Assembly: GCA_028752905.1 (NCBI GenBank)
Contig: JAQNBH010000011.1
Location: 22,163,841 to 22,227,840 of the forward strand
Length of the DNA: 64,000 nt
Origin: Cladorhizidae sp. MBARI D1340-BT2
Lineage: Eukaryota > Porifera > Demospongiae > Poecilosclerida > Cladorhizidae
Reading direction: 5' to 3'
Under the pieces are notes generated by a model. The model had not been told where the DNA came from and did no database searches. It was given only the letters and a program-made list of their open reading frames with translations. This document shows, in pieces, positions 42,301 through 56,350 of this stretch (the first letter of the stretch is position 1; every line of letters begins with the position of its first letter). The position numbers and the translations under genes were made by a program.

Positions 42301-45300
42301 ATGTGCATCAAGCCATGAACTCTGGTGTGTATCAAGCTATTAACTCTAGTGTGTAGCAAGGCATGAACTCTGGTGTGTACGAGTCATGAATTCTGTATCA
42401 AGCCATGAACTCTGGTGGCTCGAGCCATGAACTCTGGTATGTGTCAAGCCATGAACTCTGGTTTGCATCAAGCCATGAACTTTGGTTTGCATCGAGCCAT
42501 GAACTCTGGTGTGCATCAGGCCATGAACACTGGTGTGCATCAAGCCATGAACTCTGGTGTGCATCAAGCCATGAACTCTGGTATGCATCAAGCCATGAAC
42601 TCTAGTGTGCATCAAGCCATGAACTCTAGTGTGCATCAAGCCTTTAACTGTGGTGTGTAGTAAGTCATGAACACTGGTGTGCATCAAGACATGTACTTTA
42701 GTTTGCATTGAGCAATGAACTCTGGTGTGCATCAAGCCATGAACTCTGGTTTGCATCAAGCCATGAACTCTTGTGTGTATCAAGCCATGAACTCTGGTGT
42801 GCATCAAGCCATGAACTCTGGCTTGCATCAATCCATGAACTTTGGTATGCATCAAGCCATGAACTGTGATGGGTATCAAGCTATGAACTCTGGTGTGTAG
42901 CAAGCCATGAACATTGGTGTGTGTCAAGCCATGAACTCTGGTTTGCATCAAGTCATGAACTCTGGTATGCAGCAAGCCATGAACTATGGTGTGTATCAAG
43001 CTATATGAACTCTGGTATGTAGCAAAACATGAATTCTGCTGTGTATCAATCAAGCTATGAACTCCAGTCTATATCAAGCTGTATAAATTCTGTTGTGTAG
43101 CAAAACATGAACTCTTATGTGCATCAAGCCAAGAATTCTGGTGGGTATGAAGATATTCTAGTCTGATCAAGCTATGAACTCGTGTATGTATCAAGTTATG
43201 AGGTCTGGTGTGTATCAAGCTATGAACTCAGGGGTGTAGAAAGACATGAACTCTGGCGTACAGCAAGCCATGAACTCCGGGGTGCATCAAGCCATGAAAT
43301 CTGGTGTGTATCAAGCTATGAACTCTGATGCGCAGTAGGACATGAACTCTGGTGTGTAGCAGTCATGAACTCTGTAACTAGCCATGAACTATAGGTGTCT
43401 CAAGCCATCAACTCTGGTGTACATCAAGCCATGAACTCTGGTGTGCATCAAGCCATAAACTTTGGTGTGCATAGAGCCATGAACTCTGGTGTACATCAAG
43501 CCATGAACTCTGGTTTGCATCAAGCCATGAACTCTGGTGTGCATCAAGCCATGAACTCTGGTGTGCATCAAGAGATGAATTCTGGTGTGTTGCCTTCATG
43601 AAGTCTATAACTAGCCATGAACTATAAATGTCTCAAGCCATGGACTCTGGTGTACATCAAGCCATGAACTCTGGTGAGCATCAAGCCATGAACTTTGGTG
43701 TGCATCGAGCTAAGAACGATGATGTGCATGAAGCCATGAACTCTGGTGTAGTTCAAGCCATGAATTCTGGTGTGCATCATGCCATGAACTCTGGTTTGCA
43801 TCAAGCCATGAACTCTGGTGTGCATCAAGCCATAAATTTTGGTGTGCATCAAGCTATGAACACTGTTGTGTAGCAAGACATGAACTCTGGTGTGTAGCAG
43901 TCATGAACTCTCTATCAAGCCATGAAGTCAGGCATCTAAAGCCATGAACTCTGGTGTGTTTCAAGCCATGAACTCTGGTTTGCTTCAAGCCATGAACACT
44001 GGTGTGTATCAAGCTATTAACTCTGGTGAGCATCAAGTCATGAACTCTGGTGTGCAACAAGCCATGAACTCTGGTGTGCATCAAGCCATGAACTCTGGTA
44101 TGCAGTAAGGCATGAACTCTGGCGTGCCTCAAGCCAGTAACTCTGGTGTGTATCAAGCTAGGAATTCTGGTCTGTAGCAAGACATGAACTCTGGTGTGTA
44201 GCAGTCATGAACTCTGTATCAAGCCATGAACTCTGGTGTGTAGCAACCCTTGAACACTGGTATGTTAAGCCTTGAACTCTGGTGTGCAACAAGTCATGAT
44301 CTCTGGTGTGCATCAAACCATGAACTCAGGTGTGCATCAAGCTATGAAAACTGGCATGCAGCAAGCTATGAACTCTGATGTGTATCAAGATATGTATGAA
44401 CTATGATGTGTAGCAAGACATGAACTCTGGTGTATATCAGTCATTAACTCTGTATCAAGCCATGAACACTGGTGTCTTAAGCCATGAACTCTGGAGTGTG
44501 TCAAGCCATGAACTCTGGTGTGCATCAAGCCATGAACTCTGGTGTGCATCAAGCCATGAACTCTGGTCTGTATCAAGCTATATGAACTCTGGTGTGTAGC
44601 AAAACATGAATTCTAGTGTGTATCAAGCTATGAACTCCAGTCTCTATCAAGCTATATGAATTCTGGTGTGTAGCAAGACATGAACTCTGGTGTGCATCAA
44701 GCCATGAACTCTGGCGGGTATCAAGCTATGAACTCTGGTCTGTATCAAGCTATCAACTCGGGTGTGTAGCAAGTTATGAGGTCTTGTGTGTAGCAGTCAT
44801 GAACTCTGTATCAAGCCATGAAGTCTAGCGTCTCAAGCCATGAACTCTGGTGTGTTTCAAGCCATGAACTCTGGTGTGCATCAAGCCATGAACTCTGGTG
44901 TGTATCAAGCTATTAACTCTGGTGTGCATCAACCTATGAACTCTGGTGTGCATCAAGCCATGAACACTGGTGTGAAGCAAGCCATGAACTCTGGCGTGTA
45001 TCAAGCTATGAATTCTTGTCTGTAGCAACACATGAACTCTGGTGTGTAGCAGTTATGAACTCCGTATCAGGCAATGAAATCTAGTGTGCAGCAAGCCTTG
45101 AACACTGGTGTGTTAAGCCATGTACTCTGGTGTGTACCAAGCCATGAACTCTGGTTTGCATCAAGCCATGAACTCTTGTGTGTATCAAGCCATGAACTCT
45201 GGTGTGCATCAAGCCATGAACCCTGACTTGCATCAATTCATGAACTTTCGTATGCATCAAGCCATGAACTGTGATGGGTATCAAGTTATGAACTCTGGTA

Positions 45301-45379
45301 TGTAGCAAGCCATGAAAATTGGTGTGTATCAAGCCATGAACTCTGGTTTGCATCAAGTCTCATGAACTCTGATATGCAG

Positions 45380-48300
45380 CAAGCCATGAACTATGGTGTG
45401 TATCAAGCTATATGAACTCTGGTGTGTAGCAAAACATGAATTCTGCTGTGTATCAATCAAGCTATGAACTCCAGTCTATATCTAGCTGTATAAATTCTGT
45501 TGTGTAGCAAAACATGAACTCTTATGTGCATCAAGCCAAGAACTCTGGCGGATATGAAGATATTCTAGTCTGTATCAAGCTATGAACTCGTGTGTGTATC
45601 AAGTTATGAGGTCTGTTGTGTATCAAGCTATGAACTCTGGGGTGTAGAAAGACATGAACTCTGGCGCACAGCAAGCCATGAACTCCGGGGTGCATCAAGC
45701 CATGAAATCTGATGTGTATCAAGCTATGAACTCTGATGTGCAGCAAGACATGAACTCTGGTGTGCATCAAGCCATGAACTTTGGTGTTCATCAAGCTATG
45801 AACACTGATGGGTAACAAACTATGAACTCTGGTGTGTAGCAAGCCTTGAACTCTGTAACTAGCCATGAACTATAGGTGTCTCAAGCCATCAACTCTGGTG
45901 TACATCAAGCCATGAACTCTGCATCAAGCCATGAACTTTGGTGTGCATAGAGCCATGAACTATGGTGTGCGTGAAGCCATGAACTCTGGTGTGCATCAAG
46001 CCATGAACTCTGGTGTGCATCAAGCCATGAACTCTGGTGTGCATCAAGCCATGAACTTTGGTTTGCATCAAGCCATGAACACTGATGGTGTGTCAAGCCA
46101 TGAACTCTGGTGTGCATCAAGCCATGAACTATGGTGTGCATCAACCAATGAACTCTGGTGTGCATCACCAATGAACTCTGGTTTGCATCAAGCCGTGATC
46201 TTTGGTGTGCATCAAGCCATGAACTCTGGTGGGTATCAAGCCAAGAACTCTGGTGTGTAGCAAGCCATGAACACTGAAGTGCAGCAAGCCATGAATTCTG
46301 GCATGAATCAAGCCATAAACTCTGGTGTGTATCAAGCTATGAACTCTGGTGGTTAGAAGACATGAACTCTGGTGTGTAGCAGTCATGAACTCTGTATCAA
46401 GCCATGATCTCTGGTGTATCAAGCCATGAACTCTGGTGTGTGTCAAGCCATGAACTCTGGTGTGCATCAAGCCATGAACTCTGGTGTGCATCACCAATGA
46501 ACTCTGGTTTGCATCAAGCTGTAAACTTTGGTGTGCATCAAGTCATGAACTCTGGTGGGTATCAAGCCAAGAACTCTGGTGTGTAGCAAGCCATGAACTC
46601 TGATGTGCATAATGCCATGACCTCTGGTGTGTAGCAAGCCATAAACTGTGTGCATCAAGCCATTAACTCTGGTGTGTATCAAGCTATGAATTCTGGTGTG
46701 TAGCAAGACATGAACTCTGGTGTGTAGCAGTCATGAACTCTGTATCAAGCCATGAACTCTGGAGTGCAGCAAACCATGAATGCTGGTGTGTTAAGCCATG
46801 TACTCTGGTGTGTACCAAGCCATGAACTCTGGTATGCATCAAGCCATGAACTCTGGTGTGTATCAAGCGATGAATTCTGTTGTGTAGCAAGACATGAACT
46901 CTGGTGTGTAGCAGTCATGAACTCTGTATCAAGCCATGAACTCTGGTGTGCAGCAAACCATGAAATTTAGTCTGCATCAAGCAATGAACTCTGGTGTGCA
47001 TCAAGCCATGAACTCTGGTGTGCATCAAGCCATGAAATTTAGTTTGCATGAAGCAATGAACTCTGGTGTGCATCAAGCCATGAACTCTGGTTTGCATCAA
47101 GCCATGAACTCTTGTGTGCATCAAGCCATGAATTCTGGTGTGCATCAAGCCATTAACTCAGGTGTGCATCAAGCCATCAACTTTGATGTGCAACAAGCCA
47201 AGAACTCTGGTGTGTATCAGGCTATGAACTCTGGTGTGTAGCAAGACATGCACTCTGGTGTATATCAGTCATGAACTCTGTATCAAGCCATGAACTCTGA
47301 TGTCTTAAGCCATGAACTCTGGAGTGTATCAAGCCATAAACTCTTGTGTGCATCAAGCTATGAACTCTGGTCTGTATCAAGCTATATGAACTCTGGTGTG
47401 TAGCAAAACATAAATTCTGGTATGTATCAAGCTATAAACTCCATTGTCTAACAAGCTATATGAATTCTGGTGTGTAGCAAGACATGAACTCTGGTGTGCA
47501 TCAAGCCATGAACTCTGGCGGGAATCAAGCTATGATTTCTGCTCTGTATCAAGCTATGAACTCGGGTGTGTAGCAAGTTATGAGGTCTGGTGTGTAGCAG
47601 TCTGAATTCTGTATTAAGCCATGAACTCTGGTGTCTCAAGCCATGAACTCTTGTGTGTAGCAAGCCATAAACTCTGGTGTGCATCAAGCCATGAACTTTG
47701 GTGTGCATCAAGCCATGAACTCTGGTCGGTATGAAGCTATTAATTCTGTTGTGTAGCAAACCATGAACACAGGCATGCAGCAAGCCATTAACTCTGGCAT
47801 GCACAAGCCATGAACTCTGGTGTGTATCAAGCTATTAACTCTGGGGTGTAGCAAGACATGAAATTTGGCGTACAGCAAGCCATGAGCTCCGGTGTGCATC
47901 AAGTTATGAAATCTGGTGTGTAACAAGCTATGAACTCTGGTGTGCAGCAAGAGATGAATTCTGGTGTGTTGCCTTCATGAAGTCTATAACTAGCCATGAA
48001 CTATAAATGTCTCAAGCCATGAACTCTGGTGTACATCAAGCCATGAACTCTGGTGTGCATCAAGCCATGAACTTTGGTGTGCATTGAGCTAAGAACGATG
48101 ATGTGCATGAAGCCATGAACTCTGGTGTAGTTCAAGCCATGAACTCTGGTGTGCATCAAGCCATGAACTCTGGTTTGCATCAAGCGTTGAACTCTGGTGT
48201 GCATCAAGCTATAAATTTTGGTGTGCATCAAGCTATGAACTCTGGTGGGTAGCAAGTCTTGAACTCTGGAATGGAGCTAGCCATGAACTCTGGCATGTAT

Positions 48301-51300
48301 CAAGCCATGAACTCTGGTGTGTATCAAGCTATGAACACTGTTGTGTTGCAAGACATGAACTCTGCTGTGTAGCAGTCATGAACTCTCTATCCAGCCATGA
48401 AGTCAGGCGTCTCAAGCCATGAACTCTGGTGTGTTTCAAGCCATAAACTCTGGTGTGCTTCAAGCCATGAACACTGGTGTGTATCAACCTATTAATTCTG
48501 GTGAGCATCAAGTCATGAACTCTGGTGTGCAACAAGCCATGAACTCTGGTGTGCATCAAGCCATGAACTCTGGTATGTAATAAGGCATGAACTCTGGCGT
48601 GCATCAAGCCAGTAACTCTGGTGTGTATCAAGCTAAGAAATCTGGTCTGTAGCAAGACATGAACTCTGGTGTGTAGCAGTCATGAACTCTGTATCAAGCC
48701 ATGAACTCTGGTGTGTAGCAACCCTTGAACACTGGTATGTTAAGCCTTGAACTCTGGTGTGTAACCAGTCATGATCTCTGGTGTGCATCAAACCATGAAC
48801 TCAGGTATGCATCAAGCTATGAACACTGGCATGCAGCAAGCTATGAACTCTGATGTGTATCAAGCTATGTATGAACTATGATGTGTAGCAAGACATGAAC
48901 TCTGGTGTATATGAGTCATTAACTCTGTATCAAGCCATGAACACTGGTGTCTTAAGCCATGAACTCTGGAGTGTGTCAAGCCATGAACTCTGGTGTGCAT
49001 CAAGCCATGAACTCTGGTGTGCATCAAGCCATGAACTCTTGTCTGTATCAAGCTATATGAACTCTGGTGTGTAGCAAAACATGAATTCTAGTGTGTATCA
49101 AGCTATGAACTCCAGTCTCTATCAAGCTATATGAATTCTGGTGTGTAGCAAGACATGAACTCTGGTGTGCATCAAGCCATGAACTCTGGAGGGTATCAAG
49201 CTATGAACTCTGGTCTGTATCAAGCTATCAACTCGGGTGTGTAGCAAGTTATGAGGTCTTGTGTGTAGCAGTCATGAACTCTGTATCAAGCCATGAAGTC
49301 TGGCATCTCAAGCCATGAACTCTGGTGTGTTTCAAGCCATGAACTTTGGTGTGCATCAAGCCATGAACTCTGGTATGTTTCAAGCTATTAACTCTGGTGT
49401 GCATCAACCTATGAACTCTGGTGTGCATCAAGCCATGAACTCTGGTGTGCATCAAGCCATGAACTCTGGTGTGAAGGAAGCCATGAACTCTGGCATGTAT
49501 CAAGCTATGAATTCTTGTCTGTAGCAACACATGAACTCTGGTGTGTAGCAGTTATGAACTCCGTATCAGGCAATGAAATATCATGTGCAACAAGACTTGA
49601 ACACTGGTGTGTTAAGCCATGTACTCTGGTGTGTACCAAGCCATAAACTCTGGTTTGCATTAAGCCATGAACTCTGGTGTGCAACAAGCCATGAACTCTG
49701 GTTTGCATCAAACCATGAACTCAGGTGTGCATTAATCTATGAACAATGGAATGCAGCAAGCTGTAAACTCTGGTGTCTATCAAGCTATGTATGAACTCTG
49801 GTGTGTATCAAGCTATTAACTCTAGTGTGTAGCAAGGCATGAACTCTGGTGTGTACGAGTCATGAATTCTGTATCAAGCCATGAACTCTGGTGGCTCGAG
49901 CCATGAACTCTGTTATGTGTCAAGCCATGAATTCTGGTGTGCATCAAGCCATGAACTTTGGTTTGCATCGAGCCATGAACTCTGGTGTGCATCAAGCCAT
50001 GAACACTGGTGTGCATCAAGCCATGAACTCTGGTGTGCATCAAGCCATGAACTCTGGTATGCATCAAGCCATGTACTCTAGTGTGCATCAAGCCATGAAC
50101 TCTGGTCTGCATCAACCCATGAACTCTGGTGTGCATCAAGCCATGAACTCTAGTGTGCATCAAGCCTTGAACTGTGGTGTGTAGTAAGCCATGAACACTG
50201 GTGTGCATCAAGACATGTACTTTAGTTTTCATTGAGCAATGAACTATGGTGTGCATCAAGCCATGAACTCTGGTTTGCATCAAGCCATGAACTCTTGTGT
50301 GTATCAAGCCATGAACTCTGGTGTGCATCAAGCCATGAACTCTGGCTTGCATCAATCCATGAACTTTGGTATGCATCAAGCCATGAACTGTGATGGGTAT
50401 CAAGCTATGAACTCTGGTGTGTATCAAGCCATGAACATTGGTGTGTGTCAAGCCATGAACTCTGGTTTGCATCAAGTCATGAACTCTGGTATGCAGCAAG
50501 CCATGAACTATGGTGTGTATCAAGCTATATGAACTCTGGTGTGTAGCAAAACATGAATTCTGCTGTGTATCAATCAAGCTATGAACTCCAGTCTATATCA
50601 AGCTGTATAAATTCTGTTGTGTAGCAAAACATGAACTCTTATGTGCATCAAGCCAAGAACTCTGGCGGGTATGAAGATATTCTAGTCTGTATCAAGCTAT
50701 GAACTCGTGTGTGTATCAAGTTATGAGGTCTGGTATGTATCAAGCTATGAACTCTGTGGTGTAGAAAGACATGAACTCTGGCGTAGAGCAAGCCATGAAC
50801 TCCGGGGTGCATCATGCCATGAAATCTGGTGTGTATCAAGCTATGAACTCTGATGTGCAGCAAGACATGAACTCTGGTGTGTAGCAGTCATGAACTCTGT
50901 AACTAGCCATGAACTATAGGTGTCTCAAGCCATCAACTCTGGTGTACATCAAGCCATGAACTCTGGTGTGCATCAAGCCATGAACTTTGGTGTGCATAGA
51001 GCCATGAACTATGGTGTGCATGAAGCCATGAACTCTGGTGTGTACATCAAGCCATGAACTCTAGTGTGCATCAAGCCATGAACTCTGGTGTGCATCAAGC
51101 CATGAACTCTGGTGTGCATCAAGAGATGAATTCTGGTGTGTTGCCTTCATGAAGTCTTTAACTAGCCATGAACTATAAATGTTTCAAGCCATGAACTCTG
51201 GTGTACATCAAGCCATGAACTCTGGTGTGCATCAAGCCATGAACTTTGTTGTGCATCGAGCTAAGAACAATGATGTGCATGAAGCCATGAACTCTGGTGT

Positions 51301-54300
51301 AGTTCAAGCCATGAACTCTGGTGTGCATCAAGCCATGAACTCTGGTTTGCATCAAGCCATGAACTCTGGTGTGCATAAAGCCATAAATTTTGGTGTGCAT
51401 CAAGCTATGAACACTGTTGTGTAGCAAGACATGAACTCTGGTGTGTAGCAGTCATGAACTCTCTATCAAGCCATGAAGTCAGGCATCTAAAGCCATGAAC
51501 TCTGGTGTGTTTCAAGCCATGAACTCTGGTGTGCTTCAAGCCATGAACACTGGTGTGTATCAAGCTATTAACTCTGGTGAGCATCAAGTCATGAACTCTG
51601 GTGTGCAACAAGCCATGAACTCTGGTGTGCATCAAGCCATGAACTCTGATATGTAGTAAGGCATGAACTCTGGCGTGCATCAAGCCAGTAACTCTGGTGT
51701 GTATCAAGCTAAGAAATCTGGTCTGTAGCAAGACATGAACTCTGGTGTGTAGCAGTCATGAACTCTGTATCAAGCCATGAACTCTGGTGTGTAGCAACCC
51801 TTGAACACTGGTATGTTAAGCCTTGAACTCTGGTGTGTAACCAGTCATGATCTCTGGTGTGCATCAAACCATGAACTCAGGTGTGCATCAAGCTATGAAC
51901 ACTGGCATGCAGCAAGCTATGAACTCTGATGTGTATCAAGCTATGTATGAACTATGATGTGTAGCAAGACATGAACTCTGGTGTATATGAGTCATTAACT
52001 CTGTATCAAGCCATGAACACTGGTGTCTTAAGCCATGAACTCTGGAGTGTGTCAAGCCATGAACTCTGGTGTGCATCAAGCCATGAACTCTGGTGTGCAT
52101 CAAGCCATGAACTCTTGTCTGTATCAAGCTATATGAACTCTGGTGTGTAGCAAAACATGAATTCTAGTGTGTATCAAGCTATGAACTCCAGTCTCTATCA
52201 AGCTATATGAATTCTGGTGTGTAGCAAGACATGAACTCTGGTGTGCATCAAGCCATGAACTCTGGAGGGTATCAAGCTATGAACTCTGGTCTGTATCAAG
52301 CTATCAACTCGGGTATGTAGCAAGTTATGAGGTCTTGTGTGTAGCAGTCATGAACTCTGTATCAAGCCATGAAGTCTGGCATCTCAAGCCATGAACTCTG
52401 GTGTGTTTCAAGCCATGAACTTTGGTGTGCATCAAGCCATGAACTCTGGTATGTTTCAAGCTATTAACTCTGGTGTGCATCAACCTATGAACTCTGGTGT
52501 GCATCAAGCCATGAACTCTGGTGTGCATCAAGCCATGAACTCTGGTGTGAAGGAAGCCATGAACTCTGGCATGTATCAAGCTATGAATTCTTGTCTGTAG
52601 CAACACATGAACTCTGGTGTGTAGCAGTTATGAACTCCGTATCAGGCAATGAAATATCATGTGCAACAAGACTTGAACACTGGTGTGTTAAGACATGTAC
52701 TCTGGTGTGTACCAAGCCATAAACTCTGGTTTGCATTAAGCCATGAACTCTGGTGTGCAACAAGCCATGAACTCTGGTTTGCATCAAACCATGAACTCAG
52801 GTGTGCATTAATCTATGAACAATGGAATGCAGCAAGCTGTAAACTCTAGTGTCTATCAAGCTATGTATGAACTCTGGTGTGTATCAAGCTATTAACTCTA
52901 GTGTGTAGCAAGGCATGAACTCTGGTGTGTACGAGTCATGAATTCTGTATCAAGCCATGAACTCTGGTGGCTCGAGCCATGAACTCTGTTATGTGTCAAG
53001 CCATGAATTCTGGTGTGCATCAAGCCATGAACTTTGGTTTGCATCGAGCCATGAACTCTGGTGTGCATCAAGCCATGAACACTGGTGTGCATCAAGCCAT
53101 GAACTCTGGTGTGCATCAAGCCATGAACTCTGGTATGCATCAAGCCATGTACTCTAGTGTGCATCAAGCCATGAACTCTGGTCTGCATCAACCCATGAAC
53201 TCTGGTGTGCATCAAGCCATGAACTCTAGTGTGCATCAAGCCTTGAACTGTGGTGTGTAGTAAGCCATGAACACTGGTGTGCATCAAGACATGTACTTTA
53301 GTTTTCATTGAGCAATGAACTATGGTGTGCATCAAGCCATGAACTCTGGTTTGCATCAAGCCATGAACTCTTGTGTGTATCAAGCCATGAACTCTGGTGT
53401 GCATCAAGCCATGAACTCTGGCTTGCATCAATCCATGAACTTTGGTATGCATCAAGCCATGAACTGTGATGGGTATCAAGCTATGAACTCTGGTGTGTAT
53501 CAAGCCATGAACATTGGTGTGTGTCAAGCCATGAACTCTGATTTGCATCAAGTCATGAACTCTGGTATGCAGCAAGCCATGAACTATGGTGTGTATCAAG
53601 CTATATGAACTCTGGTGTGTAGCAAAACATGAATTCTGCTGTGTATCAATCAAGCTATGAACTCCAGTCTATATCAAGCTGTATAAATTCTGTTGTGTAG
53701 CAAAACATGAACTCTTATGTGCATCAAGCCAAGAACTCTGGCGGGTATGAAGATATTCTAGTCTGTATCAAGCTATGAACTCGTGTGTGTATCAAGTTAT
53801 GAGGTCTGGTATGTATCAAGCTATGAACTCTGTGGTGTAGAAAGACATGAACTCTGGCGTAGAGCAAGCCATGAACTCCGGGGTGCATCATGCCATGAAA
53901 TCTGGTGTGTATCAAGCTATGAACTCTGATGTGCAGCAAGACATGAACTCTGGTGTGTAGCAGTCATGAACTCTGTAACTAGCCATGAACTATAGGTGTC
54001 TCAAGCCATCAACTCTGGTGTACATCAAGCCATGAACTCTGGTGTGCATCAAGCCATGAACTTTGGTGTGCATAGAGCCATGAACTATGGTGTGCATGAA
54101 GCCATGAACTCTGGTGTGTACATCAAGCCATGAACTCTAGTGTGCATCAAGCCATGAACTCTGGTGTGCATCAAGCCATGAACTCTGGTGTGCATCAAGA
54201 GATGAATTCTGGTGTGTTGCCTTCATGAAGTCTTTAACTAGCCATGAACTATAAATGTTTCAAGCCATGAACTCTGGTGTACATCAAGCCATGAACTCTG

Positions 54301-56350
54301 GTGTGCATCAAGCCATGAACTTTGTTGTGCATCGAGCTAAGAACAATGATGTGCATGAAGCCATGAACTCTGGTGTAGTTCAAGCCATGAACTCTGGTGT
54401 GCATCAAGCCATGAACTCTGGTTTGCATCAAGCCATGAACTCTGGTGTGCATAAAGCCATAAATTTTGGTGTGCATCAAGCTATGAACACTGTTGTGTAG
54501 CAAGACATGAACTCTGGTGTGTAGCAGTCATGAACTCTCTATCAAGCCATGAAGTCAGGCATCTAAAGCCATGAACTCTGGTGTGTTTCAAGCCATGAAC
54601 TCTGGTGTGCTTCAAGCCATGAACACTGGTGTGTATCAAGCTATTAACTCTGGTGAGCATCAAGTCATGAACTCTGGTGTGCAACAAGCCATGAACTCTG
54701 GTGTGCATCAAGCCATGAACTCTGATATGTAGTAAGGCATGAACTCTGGCGTGCATCAAGCCAGTAACTCTGGTGTGTATCAAGCTAAGAATTCTGGTCT
54801 GTAGCAAGACATGAACTCTGGTGTGTAGCAGTCATGAACTCTGTATCAAGCCATGAACTCTGGTGTGCACCAAACCATGAATGCTGGTGTGTAACGCCAT
54901 GTACTCTGGTATCTACCAAGCCATGAACTCAGGTGTGCATCAAGCTATGAACACTGGCATGCAGCAAGCTATGAACTCTGATGTGTATCAAGCTATGTAT
55001 GAACTATGATGTGTAGCAAGACATGAACTCTGGTGTATATCAGTCATTAACTCTGTATCAAGCCATGAACACTGGTATCTTAAGCCATGAACTCTGGAGT
55101 GTGTCAAGCCATGAACTCTGTTGTGCATCAAGCCATGAACTCTGGTGTGCATCAAGCCATGAACTCTGGTCTTCTGTATCAAGCTATATGAACTCTGGTG
55201 TGTAGCAAAACATGAATTCTAGTGTGTATCAAGCTATGAACTCCAGTCTCTATCAAGCTATATGAATTCTGGTGTGTAGCAAGACATAAACTCTGGTGTG
55301 CATCAAGCCATGAACTCTTGCGGGTATCAAGCTATGAACTCTGGTCTGTATCAAGCTATCAACTCGGGTGTGTAGCAAGTTATGACATCTTGTGTGTAGC
55401 AGTCATGAACTCTGTATCAATACATGAAGTCTGGCGTCTCAAGCCATGAACTCTGGTGTGTTTCAAGCCATGAACTCTGGTGTGCATCAAGCCATGAACT
55501 CTGGTGTGTATCAAGCAATTAACTCTGGTTTGCATCAACCTATGAACTCTGGTGTGCATCAAGCCATGAACTTTGGTTTGCATCGAGCCATGAACTCTGG
55601 TGTGCATCAAGCCATGAACTCTGGTGTGCATCAAGCCATGAACTATGGTGTGTATCAAGCTATATGAACTCTGGTATGTAGCAAAACATGAATTCTGCTG
55701 TGTATCAATCAAGCTATGAACTCCAGTCTGTATCAAGCTGTATAAATTCTGTTGTGTAGCAAAACATGAACTCTTATGTGCATCAAGCCAAGAACTCTGG
55801 TGGGTATGAAGATATACTAGTCTGTATCAAGCTATGAACTCGTGCGTGTATCAAGTTATGAGGTCTGGTGTGTATCAAGCTATGAACTCTGGGGTGTAGA
55901 AAGACATGAACTCTGGCGCACAGCAAGCCATGAACTCCGGGGTGCATCAAGCCATGAAATCTGGTGTGTATCAAGCTATGAACTCTGATATGCAGCAAGA
56001 CATGAATTTTGGTGTGCATCAAGTCATTAACTTTGGTGTGCATCAAGCCATGAACACTGATGGGTAACAAACTATGAACTCTGGTGTGTAGCAAGCCTTG
56101 AACTCTGTAACTAGCCATGAACTATAGGTGTCTCAAGCCATCAACTCTGGTGTACATCAAGCCATGAACTCTGCATCAAGCCATGAACTTTGGTGTGCAT
56201 AGAGCCATGAACGATGGTGTGCATGAAACCATGAACTCTGATGTACATCAAGCCATGAACTCTGGTGTGCATCAAGCCATGAACTCTGGTGTGCATCAAG
56301 CCATGAACACTTGTGTGCATCAAGCCATGAACTTTGGTGTGCATCAAGCC
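45380..56350. repeat. Dispersed pair of similar segments, offset 10,252 bp
   Basis: About 0.7 kb at 45,380-46,050 resembles 55,632-56,302 at an offset of 10,252 bp. The match includes a shortened unit reading GAACTCTGCATCAAGCC and the motif CTGATGGGTAACAAAC. These two segments bracket the block that contains the 3076-bp repeats. Confidence 0.6.
48329..54866. repeat. Near-identical 3076-bp tandem duplication
   Basis: Sequence at 48,329 to about 51,790 matches 51,405 to about 54,866 at a constant offset of 3076 bp. A 754-bp stretch at 49,822-50,577 and its partner at 52,898-53,653 differ at only one translated position (an ACT/ATA-type change in the HTRV repeat). Divergence begins abruptly near 54,867, where GTGTAGCAACCC in the first copy is replaced by GTGCACCAAACC. 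Confidence 0.85.

Larger units (their letters stand above)
8340..54290 (+). repeat. Recurring non-canonical block CTATAACTAGCC / ATAAATGTCTC
   Basis: About 26 times the 24-bp rhythm is broken by a block reading TTGCCTTCATGAAGTC, then TATAACTAGCC, then AACTATAAATGTCTCAAGCC. Examples lie near 8,361, 9,080, 12,757, 13,484, 16,602, 21,160, 23,880, 26,057, 28,315, 33,376, 38,442, 43,607, 47,984, 51,157 and 54,234. A related variant (CTCTGTAACTAGCC, then ATAGGTGTCTC or ATAGGTGTCTAA) occurs about eleven times, for example near 19,374, 28,056, 38,188, 45,847 and 56,105. The block is absent from the first 8.3 kb and serves as a landmark of the higher-order repeats. No function is evident. Confidence 0.8.
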
